Shown: positions 53,450-63,365, counted from the stretch's first letter. The stretch: DNA of 64,000 bases from Candidatus Endonucleibacter sp. (ex Gigantidas childressi) (GCA_030674875.1 JASXSU010000001.1:820001-884000); one strand, 5' to 3'. Notes: a model not told the origin generated them from the letters alone. Numbers and translations: made by a program.

Positions 53450-54150
53450 TGATGAGGTCCTAGTGCTGACAACAACTTAGAAATTGCACCAGCAGACTGA
53501 TCGGCTAAACGGTAATAACAACTAACCCGGCTGTCTCGCCAGAGCGAAGCATAGCTGAAACCCATTCCGGCAGCATCAGAGGCAAGATTCATTTTTTGGT
53601 CTTTAGCACTATTCATACTCGGCTCAAAGATATGGGCGTATTGGGTTGATTATATGGAGGTTTGTCGGTCAAAATACAAGCCACCATCAGGACTAAATAC
53701 TCTATGGTAATCAGTTAACCATGGCGCTATTGCCACATCATAATTAGGCTCATGATTCAAATAGTTATTACCAAGACCTAAAGCTAATACTGGGTATAGA
53801 AATCCGGACTGACTGCGGCCACCAGGCGTATAGGACGCATATGAAATCGGCAATCCTTGGAATTCGATGATAGCACTATGCACAACGCCACCCCCTACTG
53901 AACCTGTACGTAAATCTTTACTGGATAGCAACCAACTATTACCACCAAGGATAGTTAGCATAACTAGCGTTAGCTAAACTCATAGGCTTACCTTCATTAC
54001 TCTTGGCTCTATGCTGGAAGTGCCGCGTGTTTTCTGGAAAATCGTTAGCATAAACAATCGACCCTAGTAAACTTCCAATCAGACTAGCCGCAACGGCTAA
54101 TGTTAGAGTCCTGAACCTAAAAGTAGATGGTAGTGCTCCATACGCTCTAT
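53450..54150 (-). pseudogene. Frameshifted gene for a secreted protein of unknown family
   Basis: The minus strand encodes, in successive frames, a signal-peptide-like start (RTLTLAVAASLIGSLLGSIV, then YANDFPENTRHFQHRAKS), a 103-codon middle (ILGGNSWLLSSKDLRTGSVG, GGVVHSAIIEFQGLPISYAS, FSPDGGLYFDR) and a third frame with IFEPSMNSAKDQKMNLASDA and GFSYASLWRDS. Each shift occurs where coding continues in another frame, so this is one decayed gene. The family is not recognised; a surface or autotransporter-like protein is possible. Confidence 0.55.
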
Positions 54151-54417
54151 AACCCTCATGATATTTATTGTGACACTATCCATGCCTTTTATCTAAGCAG
54201 CTGAGGCGCGTAAAGTACAGCTCTTATAATTAGTGGGACGATAGTCTATCGCGTGTCATTTCACCATATTCTTTGCTTGACAGGTATTATTATCTGGCAG
54301 TCTTTGTGTCGATATAAATTAAGTAGTCAAATTATACTACATAATGGTATGGGGGAGGGCTAGTACATTTAAGCTTGGCACCACTTCTGCGAACAGAAAG
54401 TAGTTTGATGGAAAATA

Positions 54418-54481
54418 TATACTCGCTTCCACTAACTACCAGAGCTACCAGCAACCTACACCTTTATTGGTAACTGGTATT
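54418..54481. repeat. Family B repeat, short form
   Basis: It starts TACTCGCTTCCACTAACTAC and ends ACACCTTTATTGGTAACTGGTA. Only about 64 bp remain. Confidence 0.5.
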
Positions 54482-54557
54482 TCTTCAAGCCCTTCAGGAT
54501 AGCAATAAGATTGTTACTATGGTGGAGGACTATGTGACGAATTAAACACAAAAAATA

Positions 54558-56672
54558 TTACAAGTGAAGAGCTCTGACAATATTTGTGTCAGGTCTCTTC
54601 TTACGGGAAGATCTGTTTATAATGGGCTGCCGATTGCCACCGCCACTCTTCACTCTACCAGGAGATGCTCGATGCCCTGAAAGCCATTTAAAAGGACTTA
54701 CTTTCTTTGAATCATCCAAATATACAACCTCTACATCATGCCTAAGGCGGAGTATGTACTCGTGGGCTGCACAACGCTCATAAATCCCAGACTCTGTATT
54801 TATAGAATCCCAGCCATTCCTCCTATTAAAAGTATGCGCTCTGTCGTAGCAATACTCAAAATTATCATCAATGTATTTTCTACAGCTACGGTCAATCACC
54901 GTCTCTAACAAATGGCTCCCCTTCAATAGCATAAAAATATTATGATTTTTCATGGCCTGCCTTCTACTACCATTTTGTACGACCTTTCTCCATTTATCAT
55001 TAAAAAAACGACGTTCATCGTTAGTATGCTTTGGGAATATTCCTTTCTTACATGCCCATTTTGTTAGTGTAAGTTGGTTGTTTTCGAGATCATTGATGTA
55101 GCCACATAATACATAGAAAAGATCCTTTAACGTCAAGACTTCCATATTGAAAGATGCTTTTTCTTTCTTGTATTCATCATCTAGGTAGGTGAGAAATGGG
55201 TGCTTCCAATCATTTTTTACAGCCCAGTAATTTTGTTTCTGTGCAAGTTTGGTTTCTTTTTCTACAGATAAACATGAAAACAAGCTACTTAGTTTAAAGC
55301 CCCTAGATGAAGTATCAATAACATCATAAGGGCGCTTTCCGCATATCACATCCAAAAGATCTGTATCACCAAACATAATAGCAATACATTCAGGCGTCAC
55401 AATTTTGGTCTTATATAACGAACTGTTTTTAAGATAAATGTTAAGCCCACAGCTCTGTTCATTCTGCTGAATTCCTTTCTGCCTCTTCGCTGCCCCTGAG
55501 CACACTTTGCTAGACAAACAGCTTTCAGAACTCAGCTCCATGAACTTAGCAATGAGTTCTTGAACACCCATAGAGCTCGCCCCCGCAAGAATCTCTTCAG
55601 GATCTGGGCAATTTGGATAAGCTGCTTGAATGCGGCTTTTTATTTCAACTTTTTTTTCACTTTTCCAACTAGCACTCTTAAGTTTGTTTTGCCAAATATT
55701 AAACGGTTCAAATGACTCATTTGACTCATTTGACTCATTTGACTCAAGCTCATTATGAGTAGCTGTTGACACCTCTCTAGGGCTAAGAGCAATGCTAAAG
55801 TCCAACCCATAATAATTCATGTTCACCCCTAAGTAATTTACTCGATCTGTTGTATCTCGATGACGAGCATGGTTCTCATATTTAAGTAATGTTGTTAATA
55901 TGCCAGAAAATAACTTTTTCGCACATTTAAAATACGCATCAACCTCGCCATAAAAAGCGTTACCTTTTTCCCTTTGGCGGCAATATGGCTCATTCTCATA
56001 AGATAAGATGGAGATATTATCTTTACAAAGCCCAGAACTACCAGCACCATCGCTATCCTCTTTGAGTAATGAAGCTTCAGACTGGCATCCACCCCTATTA
56101 TCGGAAGGATTGAGGTAATCACCCTCATATTCTTCCAAGATCTCTTTAAAATCAGAAGGCTTGAATGCATTAAATAAGGCAAACATATACGCAGCTATTG
56201 TACTGGGGTATATTAAAAATTCTCCTTCAAGTGAGCTCACATCCGCAGGGTCTGATCTAGCATCCCAAACCTCTCCATTTTTATCTATACACTTAGAATT
56301 AATTATGCAAGGCATATTGACAAGCATTGATATCGCCTCACAGCCTGCTCTTTCGCTGCGATGAAAGCGTAATATTCTTTCGTCCATACTGATGGCACCC
56401 AATCCTGTGTATTCGTTTCTACTATCAGACGAAAACAACTGAGGTCGAACATGTGTCAACGGGCTCCAAACTATCTGATCAATTAATTTGGAACAATTTA
56501 CATCTCCGTATATGATAGACAAGTAGTTAGCAACTATATCTGGGCTTACGGCACTATTTTTCTCTAATCCACCTCCTTGCGCAAAAGAAGCATAAACAAG
56601 CATTATTAGTGTAAATAATGAGCACCGATAGTATGGCGAATTAAAAAACGTAATTACACTAAATAAAAACAT
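54558..56672 (-). CDS. Large secreted protein of unknown function
   Basis: A 704-residue protein, not matched to any family I know. An N-terminal hydrophobic stretch (CSLFTLIMLVYASFAQGG) looks like a signal peptide, possibly starting at Met24. The body is rich in Cys pairs (GDVNCSKLI, MPCIINSKCIDKNGEVWDAR, ESCLSSKVCSGAAK), suggesting disulfides outside the cytoplasm. It has a short (SNE)n tract ELESNESNESNESFEP and a strongly basic C-terminal tail (INRSSRKKRPDTNIVRALHL). No later membrane span is evident. It sits inside the accessory insert between rsgA and orn and is A+T-rich like the other unknown secreted proteins here. A host-interaction role is only an inference. Confidence 0.6.
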   Translation of the reverse strand: MFLFSVITFFNSPYYRCSLFTLIMLVYASFAQGGGLEKNSAVSPDIVANYLSIIYGDVNCSKLIDQIVWSPLTHVRPQLFSSDSRNEYTGLGAISMDERILRFHRSERAGCEAISMLVNMPCIINSKCIDKNGEVWDARSDPADVSSLEGEFLIYPSTIAAYMFALFNAFKPSDFKEILEEYEGDYLNPSDNRGGCQSEASLLKEDSDGAGSSGLCKDNISILSYENEPYCRQREKGNAFYGEVDAYFKCAKKLFSGILTTLLKYENHARHRDTTDRVNYLGVNMNYYGLDFSIALSPREVSTATHNELESNESNESNESFEPFNIWQNKLKSASWKSEKKVEIKSRIQAAYPNCPDPEEILAGASSMGVQELIAKFMELSSESCLSSKVCSGAAKRQKGIQQNEQSCGLNIYLKNSSLYKTKIVTPECIAIMFGDTDLLDVICGKRPYDVIDTSSRGFKLSSLFSCLSVEKETKLAQKQNYWAVKNDWKHPFLTYLDDEYKKEKASFNMEVLTLKDLFYVLCGYINDLENNQLTLTKWACKKGIFPKHTNDERRFFNDKWRKVVQNGSRRQAMKNHNIFMLLKGSHLLETVIDRSCRKYIDDNFEYCYDRAHTFNRRNGWDSINTESGIYERCAAHEYILRLRHDVEVVYLDDSKKVSPFKWLSGHRASPGRVKSGGGNRQPIINRSSRKKRPDTNIVRALHL

Positions 56673-57054
56673 AACATACCTTCATCAGTCGAGACCAAGC
56701 CGCTCAATGTAAAATATTTCTGATTATCTGCTCGCTTAAACTTTAGGATAATAAAAAACTTTACCTAGCTCGTTTCTGAAGGTACGGGCAGGAATAAATT
56801 AACAAAGCCATCATCAGCCAATCAGATAATTGATACCGATCAATAGCCACACCTTCTGGAAGCTTGTATCGATAAACATCAATCCTTATAAAAAAGCTAG
56901 GCACTTTTTCGCAATCTTTTTAACCATTCACAACTTTTTGTAACCACAATCATACGGGAAGGATTTTAGCATGATCAATCTAACCATGAAACCTTTAGCC
57001 AGACTTAATTGTATAAAAGTCATACAACACAAATGAATTTGAATGCATTATAGC
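56673..57054. other. Intergenic region upstream of the 704-residue secreted protein
   Basis: About 380 bp, presumably with its promoter. No gene or clear repeat is seen. Confidence 0.4.
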
Positions 57055-57186
57055 CGAATTCATATACTAAGTGCGGCACCCAATTTAATAAAAACGATGA
57101 ACTGCGATACCCTTAGTTTTTTGCTCCAATCACGAAGTAAGAAACCTATGAAGTATCAACAGCTCACCGAGGGTGATATATATATG

Positions 57187-58406
57187 GCGGATTCAAATCT
57201 GAAGCACATCACTCGACTAGGTAGAAGAAAGGGCCAGATGAAGGTAAGCACCTACCCTTTTCTCCGGCAAGAGATGAAGTGCTGACGATAACTTACCAAC
57301 AACTGGCTTACGAAAAACAATTCCAGATTTCCGCACTAAAAAAAGCGGTTGCAGCCAAAGGGAGATAGCGGAGATCATTGGCACCAGCCAGTCCACAGTG
57401 ATCCGTGGGTTGGCAAGGAATACTGGCGAACGTGGATATAGGCTTAGGCAAGCACAAGGCCGAACAGATAGCCGGCGTACAGAGTCGGCTCGGGCGAGTA
57501 GAATGACGCCAAAAATGATCGAGGTGATTGAATCAAAGCTGCGTGTAGAGTGGAGTCCAGAGAAGATTTCAGGTTGGTTGCTGAATGATCAGGAACGACT
57601 GATTATACCCGTCGCCTTTCAAGTTGCTACGTTGTTGGCTGCTTTCGCTCACCTCAATCACCTACTACTCGTAGGCTCACGGGGCTTCGCTTACTTGCTG
57701 CCTAGTAGCAATTTGAAATGCTTTGGGTATAGCTATGAAAGCATCCACCTGCATATTTGGGCGAATAAGTAGGCTGGTGGCGATCTTTACATGCATATTC
57801 ATCGCCAGGGCAAGAAGTATGACAAGCGACGAAACGGCAAGTCAACGCACCGCCAGATAAAGAACCGCGTCAGCATAGATGATCGCCCAGAGATCGTTGA
57901 CGATAAATGGCGTATCTGAGACTGGGAGATTGATACCGTCATTGGCAAAGGGCATAGTGGGGCTTTGGTAACTATCATCGAGCAGGTCACGAAGTACACG
58001 GCTCAGCCCAGGTGAAAAGCAAAAGCGCAGCAGATGTGACCAAGGCTACAATCAGCTTGCTCAACCCATTTAAGGATATTGTTCACACCATTACGGCTGA
58101 CAACGGGAAAGAGTTTTCGTACCATGAGAAAATCAGCCAAGCATTATCGGCGGAGGTTTACTTTGCGCACCCATGCAGCTCTTGGGAGCAAGGGTTAAAT
58201 GAGAGAACCAATGGCTTGCTACGACAATATTTTCCAAAAAACACATACTTCAAGAAGGTCAGTCAGATAAAGGTGAAGCGAGCATTGATGCTGCTTAATT
58301 CTCGGCCAAGAAAATATTTGAATTTCAAAACACCCGCCCTGACAATGGGTGAACACAGGGCTGCGTTAGCAGCTTAAGCTGTCATGCATTTGGAATTTGA
58401 ATCCGC
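57187..58406 (+). mobile_element. IS30-B element nested in IS30-A
   Basis: The ends GCGGATTCAAATCTGAAGCA (left) and the complement of GCGGATTCAAATTCCAAATG (right) are intact. The transposase is broken by frameshifts: EIIGTSQSTVIRGLARNTG, MTPKMIEVIESKLRVEWSPE, KISGWLLNDQERL, then a MITE, SYESIHLHIWANK, ITADNGKEFSYHEKISQALS, LNERTNGLLRQYFPKNTYFK. It carries only the first of the two MITEs found in the other copy. Confidence 0.82.
57606..57729 (+). repeat. Family A MITE in the nested IS30-B (124 bp)
   Basis: TACCCGTCGCCTTTCAAGTT ... TTTGAAATGCTTTGGGTA flanked by TA. An open frame of 124 codons (57398-57772) runs through it without a stop, joining both sides of the transposase in frame. Confidence 0.92.
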
Positions 58407-58758
58407 GTACTTAGTTAAGGGAACACCTGTGGCAAGACTAACTCAGCAACGATGTAATATCATCACGGCCAAACTAAATACAAGACCAAGGAAGAAATTA
58501 GCTTATAAAACAGCGGAGGAATGCTTTTATGAATAACTACTTTTGTCGCACTTCAAACTTGATACTAAGTAATATATCAGCTCTGCCTGCTCACAAACTT
58601 ATACTTTGCCATGTATTTATTACAGTTCAGTTTTCAGTATTAACTGTTATGAAGTAAGCTCACCGTGTCAGGCGACTTTTTCATTTTACAATGACTTAAG
58701 TCGGGTGGATTTGAACTTGCAGCCAATACTCACCTGCATGCTCAAAAATTATTGGGTA

Positions 58759-58864
58759 TACCCGTTACCATTGAAGGCATGAGGCCCCATGAAGCTAAGA
58801 GCATTAGATAACTAAGGGTAAGCGAGAGCAGTCAGCAACCTCAAGTCTTCAAAGAGAATGAGTA
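58759..58864. repeat. Family B palindromic repeat upstream of orn
   Basis: It starts TACCCGTTACCATTGAAGGC, has GGGTAAGCGAGAGCAGTCAG in the core and ends TCTTCAAAGAGAATGAGTA. It lies about 50 bp from the orn start and could influence its transcription. Confidence 0.75.
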
Positions 58865-58913
58865 TATATGTTCTATTTTATGACCTAACCAAAGGGTTAG
58901 CGCTAGGTGCTTA

Positions 58914-59456
58914 ATGATTAAAAAAAATAATCTTATTTGGCTTGATTTGGAAATGACTGGGCTAGACCCAGACAAAGATCGCATAATAGAAATAGCGACA
59001 ATTGTTACCGATAGTCAACTAAACGATATTGCACAGGGGCCCGTGCTGGCTATTCATCAAAGCGATGAAATGCTGGAGTCTATGGGTGAGTGGTGCGTAA
59101 AAACCCACGGCCAAACAGGTTTGACGGAGCGGGTTCGACAAAGTAACGTGAGCGAACTGGAAGGCGAGGAACAAACGCTGGAATTTTTGCACAAACATGT
59201 TAAGGCAGGGGCTTCCCCCATGTGTGGCAACTCTATAGGTCAGGATAGAAGGTTTCTTTATCGGTATATGCGAAAACTTCACGATTTCTTTCATTATCGT
59301 AATATTGATGTTAGCACTCTTAAAGAGCTTGCTGATCGTTGGCGACCAGAGTTATTGTCTGGCTTTACAAAACAGGGAAGCCATCAGGCTCTTGAAGATA
59401 TTCAGGAGTCTATTATGGAAATGCGTTATTATAAAAAACACTTCCTTCAAGTCTAA
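58914..59456 (+). CDS. orn: Oligoribonuclease
   Basis: A 180-residue DEDDh 3'-5' exoribonuclease that degrades very short RNAs, including the pGpG produced from c-di-GMP. The catalytic acids are in [20 protein letters not shown] (Asp/Glu), [12 protein letters not shown] (Asp) and [13 protein letters not shown] (His/Asp). [15 protein letters not shown] is also typical, and the length is normal. Its expected divergent partner rsgA is 5.9 kb upstream beyond the accessory insert. queG is convergent, as in Pseudomonas. Confidence 0.97.
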   Translation: MIKKNNLIWLDLEMTGLDPDKDRIIEIATIVTDSQLNDIAQGPVLAIHQSDEMLESMGEWCVKTHGQTGLTERVRQSNVSELEGEEQTLEFLHKHVKAGASPMCGNSIGQDRRFLYRYMRKLHDFFHYRNIDVSTLKELADRWRPELLSGFTKQGSHQALEDIQESIMEMRYYKKHFLQV

Positions 59457-59580
59457 TTGAATATGTCAATAAACGATGGAGGAGGCGCATCTCGATCACT
59501 GTAACGTCGAGACACCTCAATCATTGGGCCTTGAAAACTTGCGAAACTGTACTTTCTTTCAGTCTATCCACAACCTCCAG

Positions 59581-60687
59581 CTACTTGCCCAAAAAGATAA
59601 TATTTTGGTGCCGGTCAAGAGCCCAGCTAACATGCTCACGAACAAGTGCCGAAGAATGGCTTGCCCTAGATTTTAAGGCACCAAGTGTTTTGCTGGAGGT
59701 GGGAGCATTGCCTAAGCCTACCGCTATATTTCTAAGCCAAGACTCAAACCCTGCTCGGCGAATGGCTGAACCCGCCGTCTTTTCCTTAAATTCCTCTTCA
59801 CTCCAAAGAAACAGTGTTGCTAAATCAGAATCTGCAAGTTGATGACGCGGCTGAAAGTCAGATTCAGCACTAGGTTTTGAGAATTTATTCCAAGGGCAAG
59901 CCAACTGGCAATCGTCACATCCAAAAACACGGTTACCCATAAGTGATCTTAACTCTATAGGAATAGACCCCTTGCATTCTATGGTTAGATAAGAAATGCA
60001 GCGACGGGCATCAACTTTATAAGGTGCAATAATGGCCTTAGTTGGGCAGAGGTCAATGCAGGACTGGCAACTGCCACAGTGAGATTTATTAAAAGGTGGA
60101 TCAATCGGTAGAGGAAGATTAGTAAATAGCTCACCAAGAAAAAAGAAAGACCCTGCCTTTGGATTAATTATTAGGGAGTGTTTACCCATCCAGCCCAACC
60201 CCGCCTCTTGGGCCAATGGGCGCTCCATTATTGGAGCGCTGTCTACAAAAGCCCTGTAGTTATGATCTCCACATATTGCTTCAATTTTTTTACCCAGTTG
60301 CGTCAGACGCTTGCGGATAACCTTGTGATAATCGCGGCCTAATGCATAGCGGGAGATATAAGCTTTGTCTTTGTTACCGAGTATTTTAATGGATTGAGTA
60401 TTTCCTGGCAGGTAATCCATTCTGACGGAAATAATCCTAATAACATTGGGGTGAATCTGCTTGGGGTTTAATCGCAACTCTTTATTTCGCTCCATATAGC
60501 TTAGGCCTCCGTGCAAATTTTGCTCCAGCCATTGCATGAAGTGTTGTTTATCTTTATCGCTTATAACAGGATTCGTTACACCTATTGCCTGAAAACCAAG
60601 CTCTTTAGCCCAGTTTTTTATTTTTAGCTTCAGTGATTCAAATGGATTGTGCTGAGAAGTGGTGGTTTCCAATGCAAGACTTTCCAA
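59581..60687 (-). CDS. queG: Epoxyqueuosine reductase
   Basis: A 368-residue cobalamin-dependent iron-sulfur enzyme that reduces epoxyqueuosine to queuosine in tRNA, the last step of Q synthesis. The N-terminal domain has LGRDYHKVIRKRLTQLG and DSAPIMERPLAQEAGLGWMG. Two 4Fe-4S clusters are supplied by HCGSCQSCIDLCPTKAI and VFGCDDCQLACPWNKF, with DARRCISYLTIE between. The C-terminal HEAT-like part (SSALVREHVSWALDRH) is short, as in E. coli. It lies convergent with orn and divergent from the decayed nnr gene, with a second accessory gene inserted between queG and nnr. Confidence 0.95.
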   Translation of the reverse strand: MESLALETTTSQHNPFESLKLKIKNWAKELGFQAIGVTNPVISDKDKQHFMQWLEQNLHGGLSYMERNKELRLNPKQIHPNVIRIISVRMDYLPGNTQSIKILGNKDKAYISRYALGRDYHKVIRKRLTQLGKKIEAICGDHNYRAFVDSAPIMERPLAQEAGLGWMGKHSLIINPKAGSFFFLGELFTNLPLPIDPPFNKSHCGSCQSCIDLCPTKAIIAPYKVDARRCISYLTIECKGSIPIELRSLMGNRVFGCDDCQLACPWNKFSKPSAESDFQPRHQLADSDLATLFLWSEEEFKEKTAGSAIRRAGFESWLRNIAVGLGNAPTSSKTLGALKSRASHSSALVREHVSWALDRHQNIIFLGK

Positions 60688-60767
60688 TGATTAAGTCTGA
60701 GCAAATTCTAGCAAAAAGATAGCGGATTGTTAAGAGTAGACACACATTATCTAGATAAGAATGCTAT

Positions 60768-60900
60768 ACAGCTTCATTGAAGATGAGCAAGTACAACGCC
60801 TCACGCTATCAAGGATAGCCAAGTATACACCCATTAGTATTGGAAGAGAGTGAGTGTTGACTGCACAGAAACACCACTCATACCTTTGCATTATCACAAT
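60768..60900. repeat. Family B repeat (diverged)
   Basis: CTTCATTGAAGATGAGCAAG, then GATAGCCAAGTATACACCCA and GAGAGTGAGTGTTGACTGCA retain family B blocks in rearranged spacing. It lies between queG and the repeat-rich secreted protein. Confidence 0.4.
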
Positions 60901-61103
60901 GTCACAACCATTCCACTTTGGTTATCTATTCAACTAAAAGTAGGTGGTTTCTAGAAAATCAGCTGCAAACATCTTTTACCATAATTCTCGATAAAATCTT
61001 ATCCTTATGGAATGCTTGCAGCACCTAAGTCTAAACCTTTGCCTGCACCTAATATTGGCCAGCATCAGCTGTAAAATTTGAGTACAGGCATTCTATTAAC
61101 TGT

Positions 61104-62975
61104 TTAAACTGCTGTAGTTACTAAGTTTGCGTCACCTGCAGCATTCTCTGAACCTTCTGAACTTGTGGTAATTTCAGCTGCTAAGTTTGAGTCATCTTTC
61201 TTCTCAGAACCTTCTGAACCTGTAGTAACTTCAGTCGCTACGTCTGAGTCAACTACCTTCTCTAAACCTGTAGTAACTTCAGCCGCTACGTTTGAGTCAG
61301 CCACCTTCTCTGAGCCTTCTAAACCTGTAGTAACTTCAGCCGCTACGTTTGAGTCAACTACCTTATCTAAACCTGTAGTAACTTCAGCCGCTACGCTTGA
61401 GTCAACTACCTTATCTGAGCCTGTAGTAATTTCAGCCGCTACGCTTGAGTCAACTACCTTATCTGAGCCTGTAGTAACTTCAGCCGCTACGTTTGAGTCA
61501 ACTACCTTATCTGAGCCTGTAGTAACTTCAGCCGCTACGTTTGAGTCAACTACCTTATCTGAGCCTGTAGTAACTTCAGCCGCTACGTTTGAGTCAACTA
61601 CCTTATCTGAGCCTGTAGTAACTTCGGCTTCTAAGCTTGGGTTACCTGCATTTTCTGAACCTTCTGCACTTACTGTACCATCGTTGCCTGACAAAGGTTC
61701 GTCTTGCGTCGTAGTAATTTTGCTTCCATCTTTGGGTGAGATCGGCTCCAATGCCCACATCCAAGGACTTGTATCTATTTCTACTAAGTCACGACTAATC
61801 GTCTTTTGTATCTCGGATCCTAGCATCTCAAGCCCACCATCAACCTCACTGGCACGTTTTATTATGGATAACTTGTTCTGAGATTCAGGCAGAAATGCCA
61901 GGAGTTTTTGACACATTTCAACCGTTAGCTTATCTGGTCTACAGCCTAAGAGATCGGCGCCATAGATTCCATCATTTCTAGTCCTTAAAAAAACGTCTGG
62001 CGTTATTTTTACCACACTGATGTCGAGATCCTGACCTGGTAGCCTTACCTTTCCATTTGTGCATTCCAAGCCATTTACCCTGCTTGCTATTGTTCCACCA
62101 GCATGTTGAAGTCCATGCAGTATTTCCATTGCGTTATCCGTATCACTATTTTCATACAATTCTGCCGAGAGACGCCATAGAGGCTCTGATGAAAAAGAGA
62201 GTTCATTCTTTACACCTTCCCATATAGCCTTTTCAGGACTTGCAGCTATAGAAAGTTTGCTAGTCATGCTCCATTCAGTGTTATTACGATGAGGCTGTTC
62301 AGGATTAATTGGCGTAGAGTTAGAAGACAAAGACTTAACAGCACACTCCTCGGTACACCCATCAGTACACTCCTCGGTACACCCATCAGCACACTCATCA
62401 GCAGACTTACCAGCGAGCTCATTATTTCTACTCTGGAGATTGCGAGCTAATTGAAGTCCATCAATTACAAATATAGGTCGCCTCGAGTCGTCTATATTGC
62501 TGTTGAAATAGTGATTCAACTCACTAGGAAGACTTTGTTTAAATTCGTCCTCAATAGGCCGACTAGGGTCGCTTAACAATTCTTTAAGGCTGCCCATCAC
62601 ATACGGATTTATCATCTCAACAGCCATAGCTGTTTTATCCATCTGATCCGTTTTGAGCCGCTCCAGACACTTGCTCAATTTACTCGCTGATCCTTTTGAA
62701 AAAAGAAGGTCGTCGTTACCAGTGGTGCTTAGCATAATTCCTATGCAAGCAGATTCATGTGTTAACGTGCAAAGGTACCTGTGAGAGAACTGATCCCAGT
62801 CAGAATAAATATCAAGGGTGTAAGAGCTATCTTCCCCCCCATACTGCACCATGACCTCTTGATGACTTAGCTCTCTAGTCGTCGTGGAGGTAGCCGAAAC
62901 ATCTCGGTAGAAAAACATCGATACTAACAAACAAAAACAAACAACACAGGAGTAACTCATCTTATCGGAGAGCAT
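61104..62975 (-). CDS. Secreted protein with 16-residue C-terminal repeats; function unknown
   Basis: A 623-residue protein (Met6 at 62960 is an alternative start) with a signal peptide, SCVVCFCLLVSMFFYRDVSA. Residues ~30-420 form a unique domain with a Cys-rich insert of near-tandem units (DECADGCTEECTDGCTEECA, ~190-211). Residues ~445-615 consist of ten repeats of about 16 residues with consensus AAEVTTGSDKVVDSNV, later units carrying EGSE insertions. No membrane span or sorting signal follows. The acidic Thr/Ser/Val repeats resemble surface or effector linker repeats. The family is unknown. Its place between queG and nnr, genes normally adjacent, marks it as an accessory insertion. Confidence 0.62.
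   Translation of the reverse strand: MLSDKMSYSCVVCFCLLVSMFFYRDVSATSTTTRELSHQEVMVQYGGEDSSYTLDIYSDWDQFSHRYLCTLTHESACIGIMLSTTGNDDLLFSKGSASKLSKCLERLKTDQMDKTAMAVEMINPYVMGSLKELLSDPSRPIEDEFKQSLPSELNHYFNSNIDDSRRPIFVIDGLQLARNLQSRNNELAGKSADECADGCTEECTDGCTEECAVKSLSSNSTPINPEQPHRNNTEWSMTSKLSIAASPEKAIWEGVKNELSFSSEPLWRLSAELYENSDTDNAMEILHGLQHAGGTIASRVNGLECTNGKVRLPGQDLDISVVKITPDVFLRTRNDGIYGADLLGCRPDKLTVEMCQKLLAFLPESQNKLSIIKRASEVDGGLEMLGSEIQKTISRDLVEIDTSPWMWALEPISPKDGSKITTTQDEPLSGNDGTVSAEGSENAGNPSLEAEVTTGSDKVVDSNVAAEVTTGSDKVVDSNVAAEVTTGSDKVVDSNVAAEVTTGSDKVVDSSVAAEITTGSDKVVDSSVAAEVTTGLDKVVDSNVAAEVTTGLEGSEKVADSNVAAEVTTGLEKVVDSDVATEVTTGSEGSEKKDDSNLAAEITTSSEGSENAAGDANLVTTAV
61150..61640 (-). repeat. 48-bp tandem repeat array in the secreted protein gene
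   Basis: About ten units of 48 bp (plus-strand core GTAGTAACTTCAGCCGCTAC, then GTTTGAGTCAACTACCTT). Central units are nearly identical, implying recent duplication. The opposite strand is also open through the array, a by-product of the repeat. Confidence 0.9.
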
Positions 62976-63365
62976 TCTAATAACCTTTGGTTAGTAATTT
63001 GGATTGTTAACTGTAATGTAAAATAAGCTTATATGTAAGAGTATTTTGTATAACAGAAACCTTAATAAATTATTCTATAATACAATACCAAGATATTCTT
63101 TTTTATTTCTGACAAATGCTTTCTATTCTTGCAATATTTATTTTCAGCCACTTTGGCAATGAGTGTTTTTTTGCAGCATAGAATTTTGCTTGCTGCAGCT
63201 ATTGCCAGTGATGCTTGTGACCCACGGCTCTGCACTCTTTCTCATCCGCACATATACAGGAGCTAGGCCGCATAACTCTTGAGTGATTTGGTGTTGATGG
63301 CTTTGATTTAATAAACAGAGCTGGAACTTAAGCTTTTCGGCTTCTTTGTCAAAAATGATCAGCAT
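62976..63365. other. Intergenic region with unassigned coding-like remnant
   Basis: About 390 bp. A 73-codon open frame on the minus strand (63144-63365) and an overlapping frame reading SSCICADEKECRAVGHKHHW look like debris of a coding gene, but I cannot assign a family. The left part is A+T-rich and probably holds the promoter of the repeat-rich secreted protein. Confidence 0.35.

Larger units (their letters stand above)
57055..58568 (+). mobile_element. IS30-A relic split by a nested IS30-B
   Basis: 57055-57186 is the left end of IS30-A (CATATACTAAGTGCGGCACC and the start codon region MKYQQLTEGDIYM). 58407-58568 is its right end (TTAGTTAAGGGAACACCTGT, LTQQRCNIITAKLNTRPRKK, then TGTCGCACTTCAAACTTGAT). 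The IS30-A interior is missing, and an IS30-B copy lies between the halves. Confidence 0.78.

Noticed and set aside
61150-61640. Regular 48-bp array considered as CRISPR
   Set aside because: Units are contiguous coding repeats with no unique spacers, and no cas genes are present.
61165-61881. 238-codon plus-strand open frame opposite the 16-residue repeats
   Set aside because: It is an artefact of the 48-bp tandem array; the minus strand has the signal peptide and a plausible full protein.
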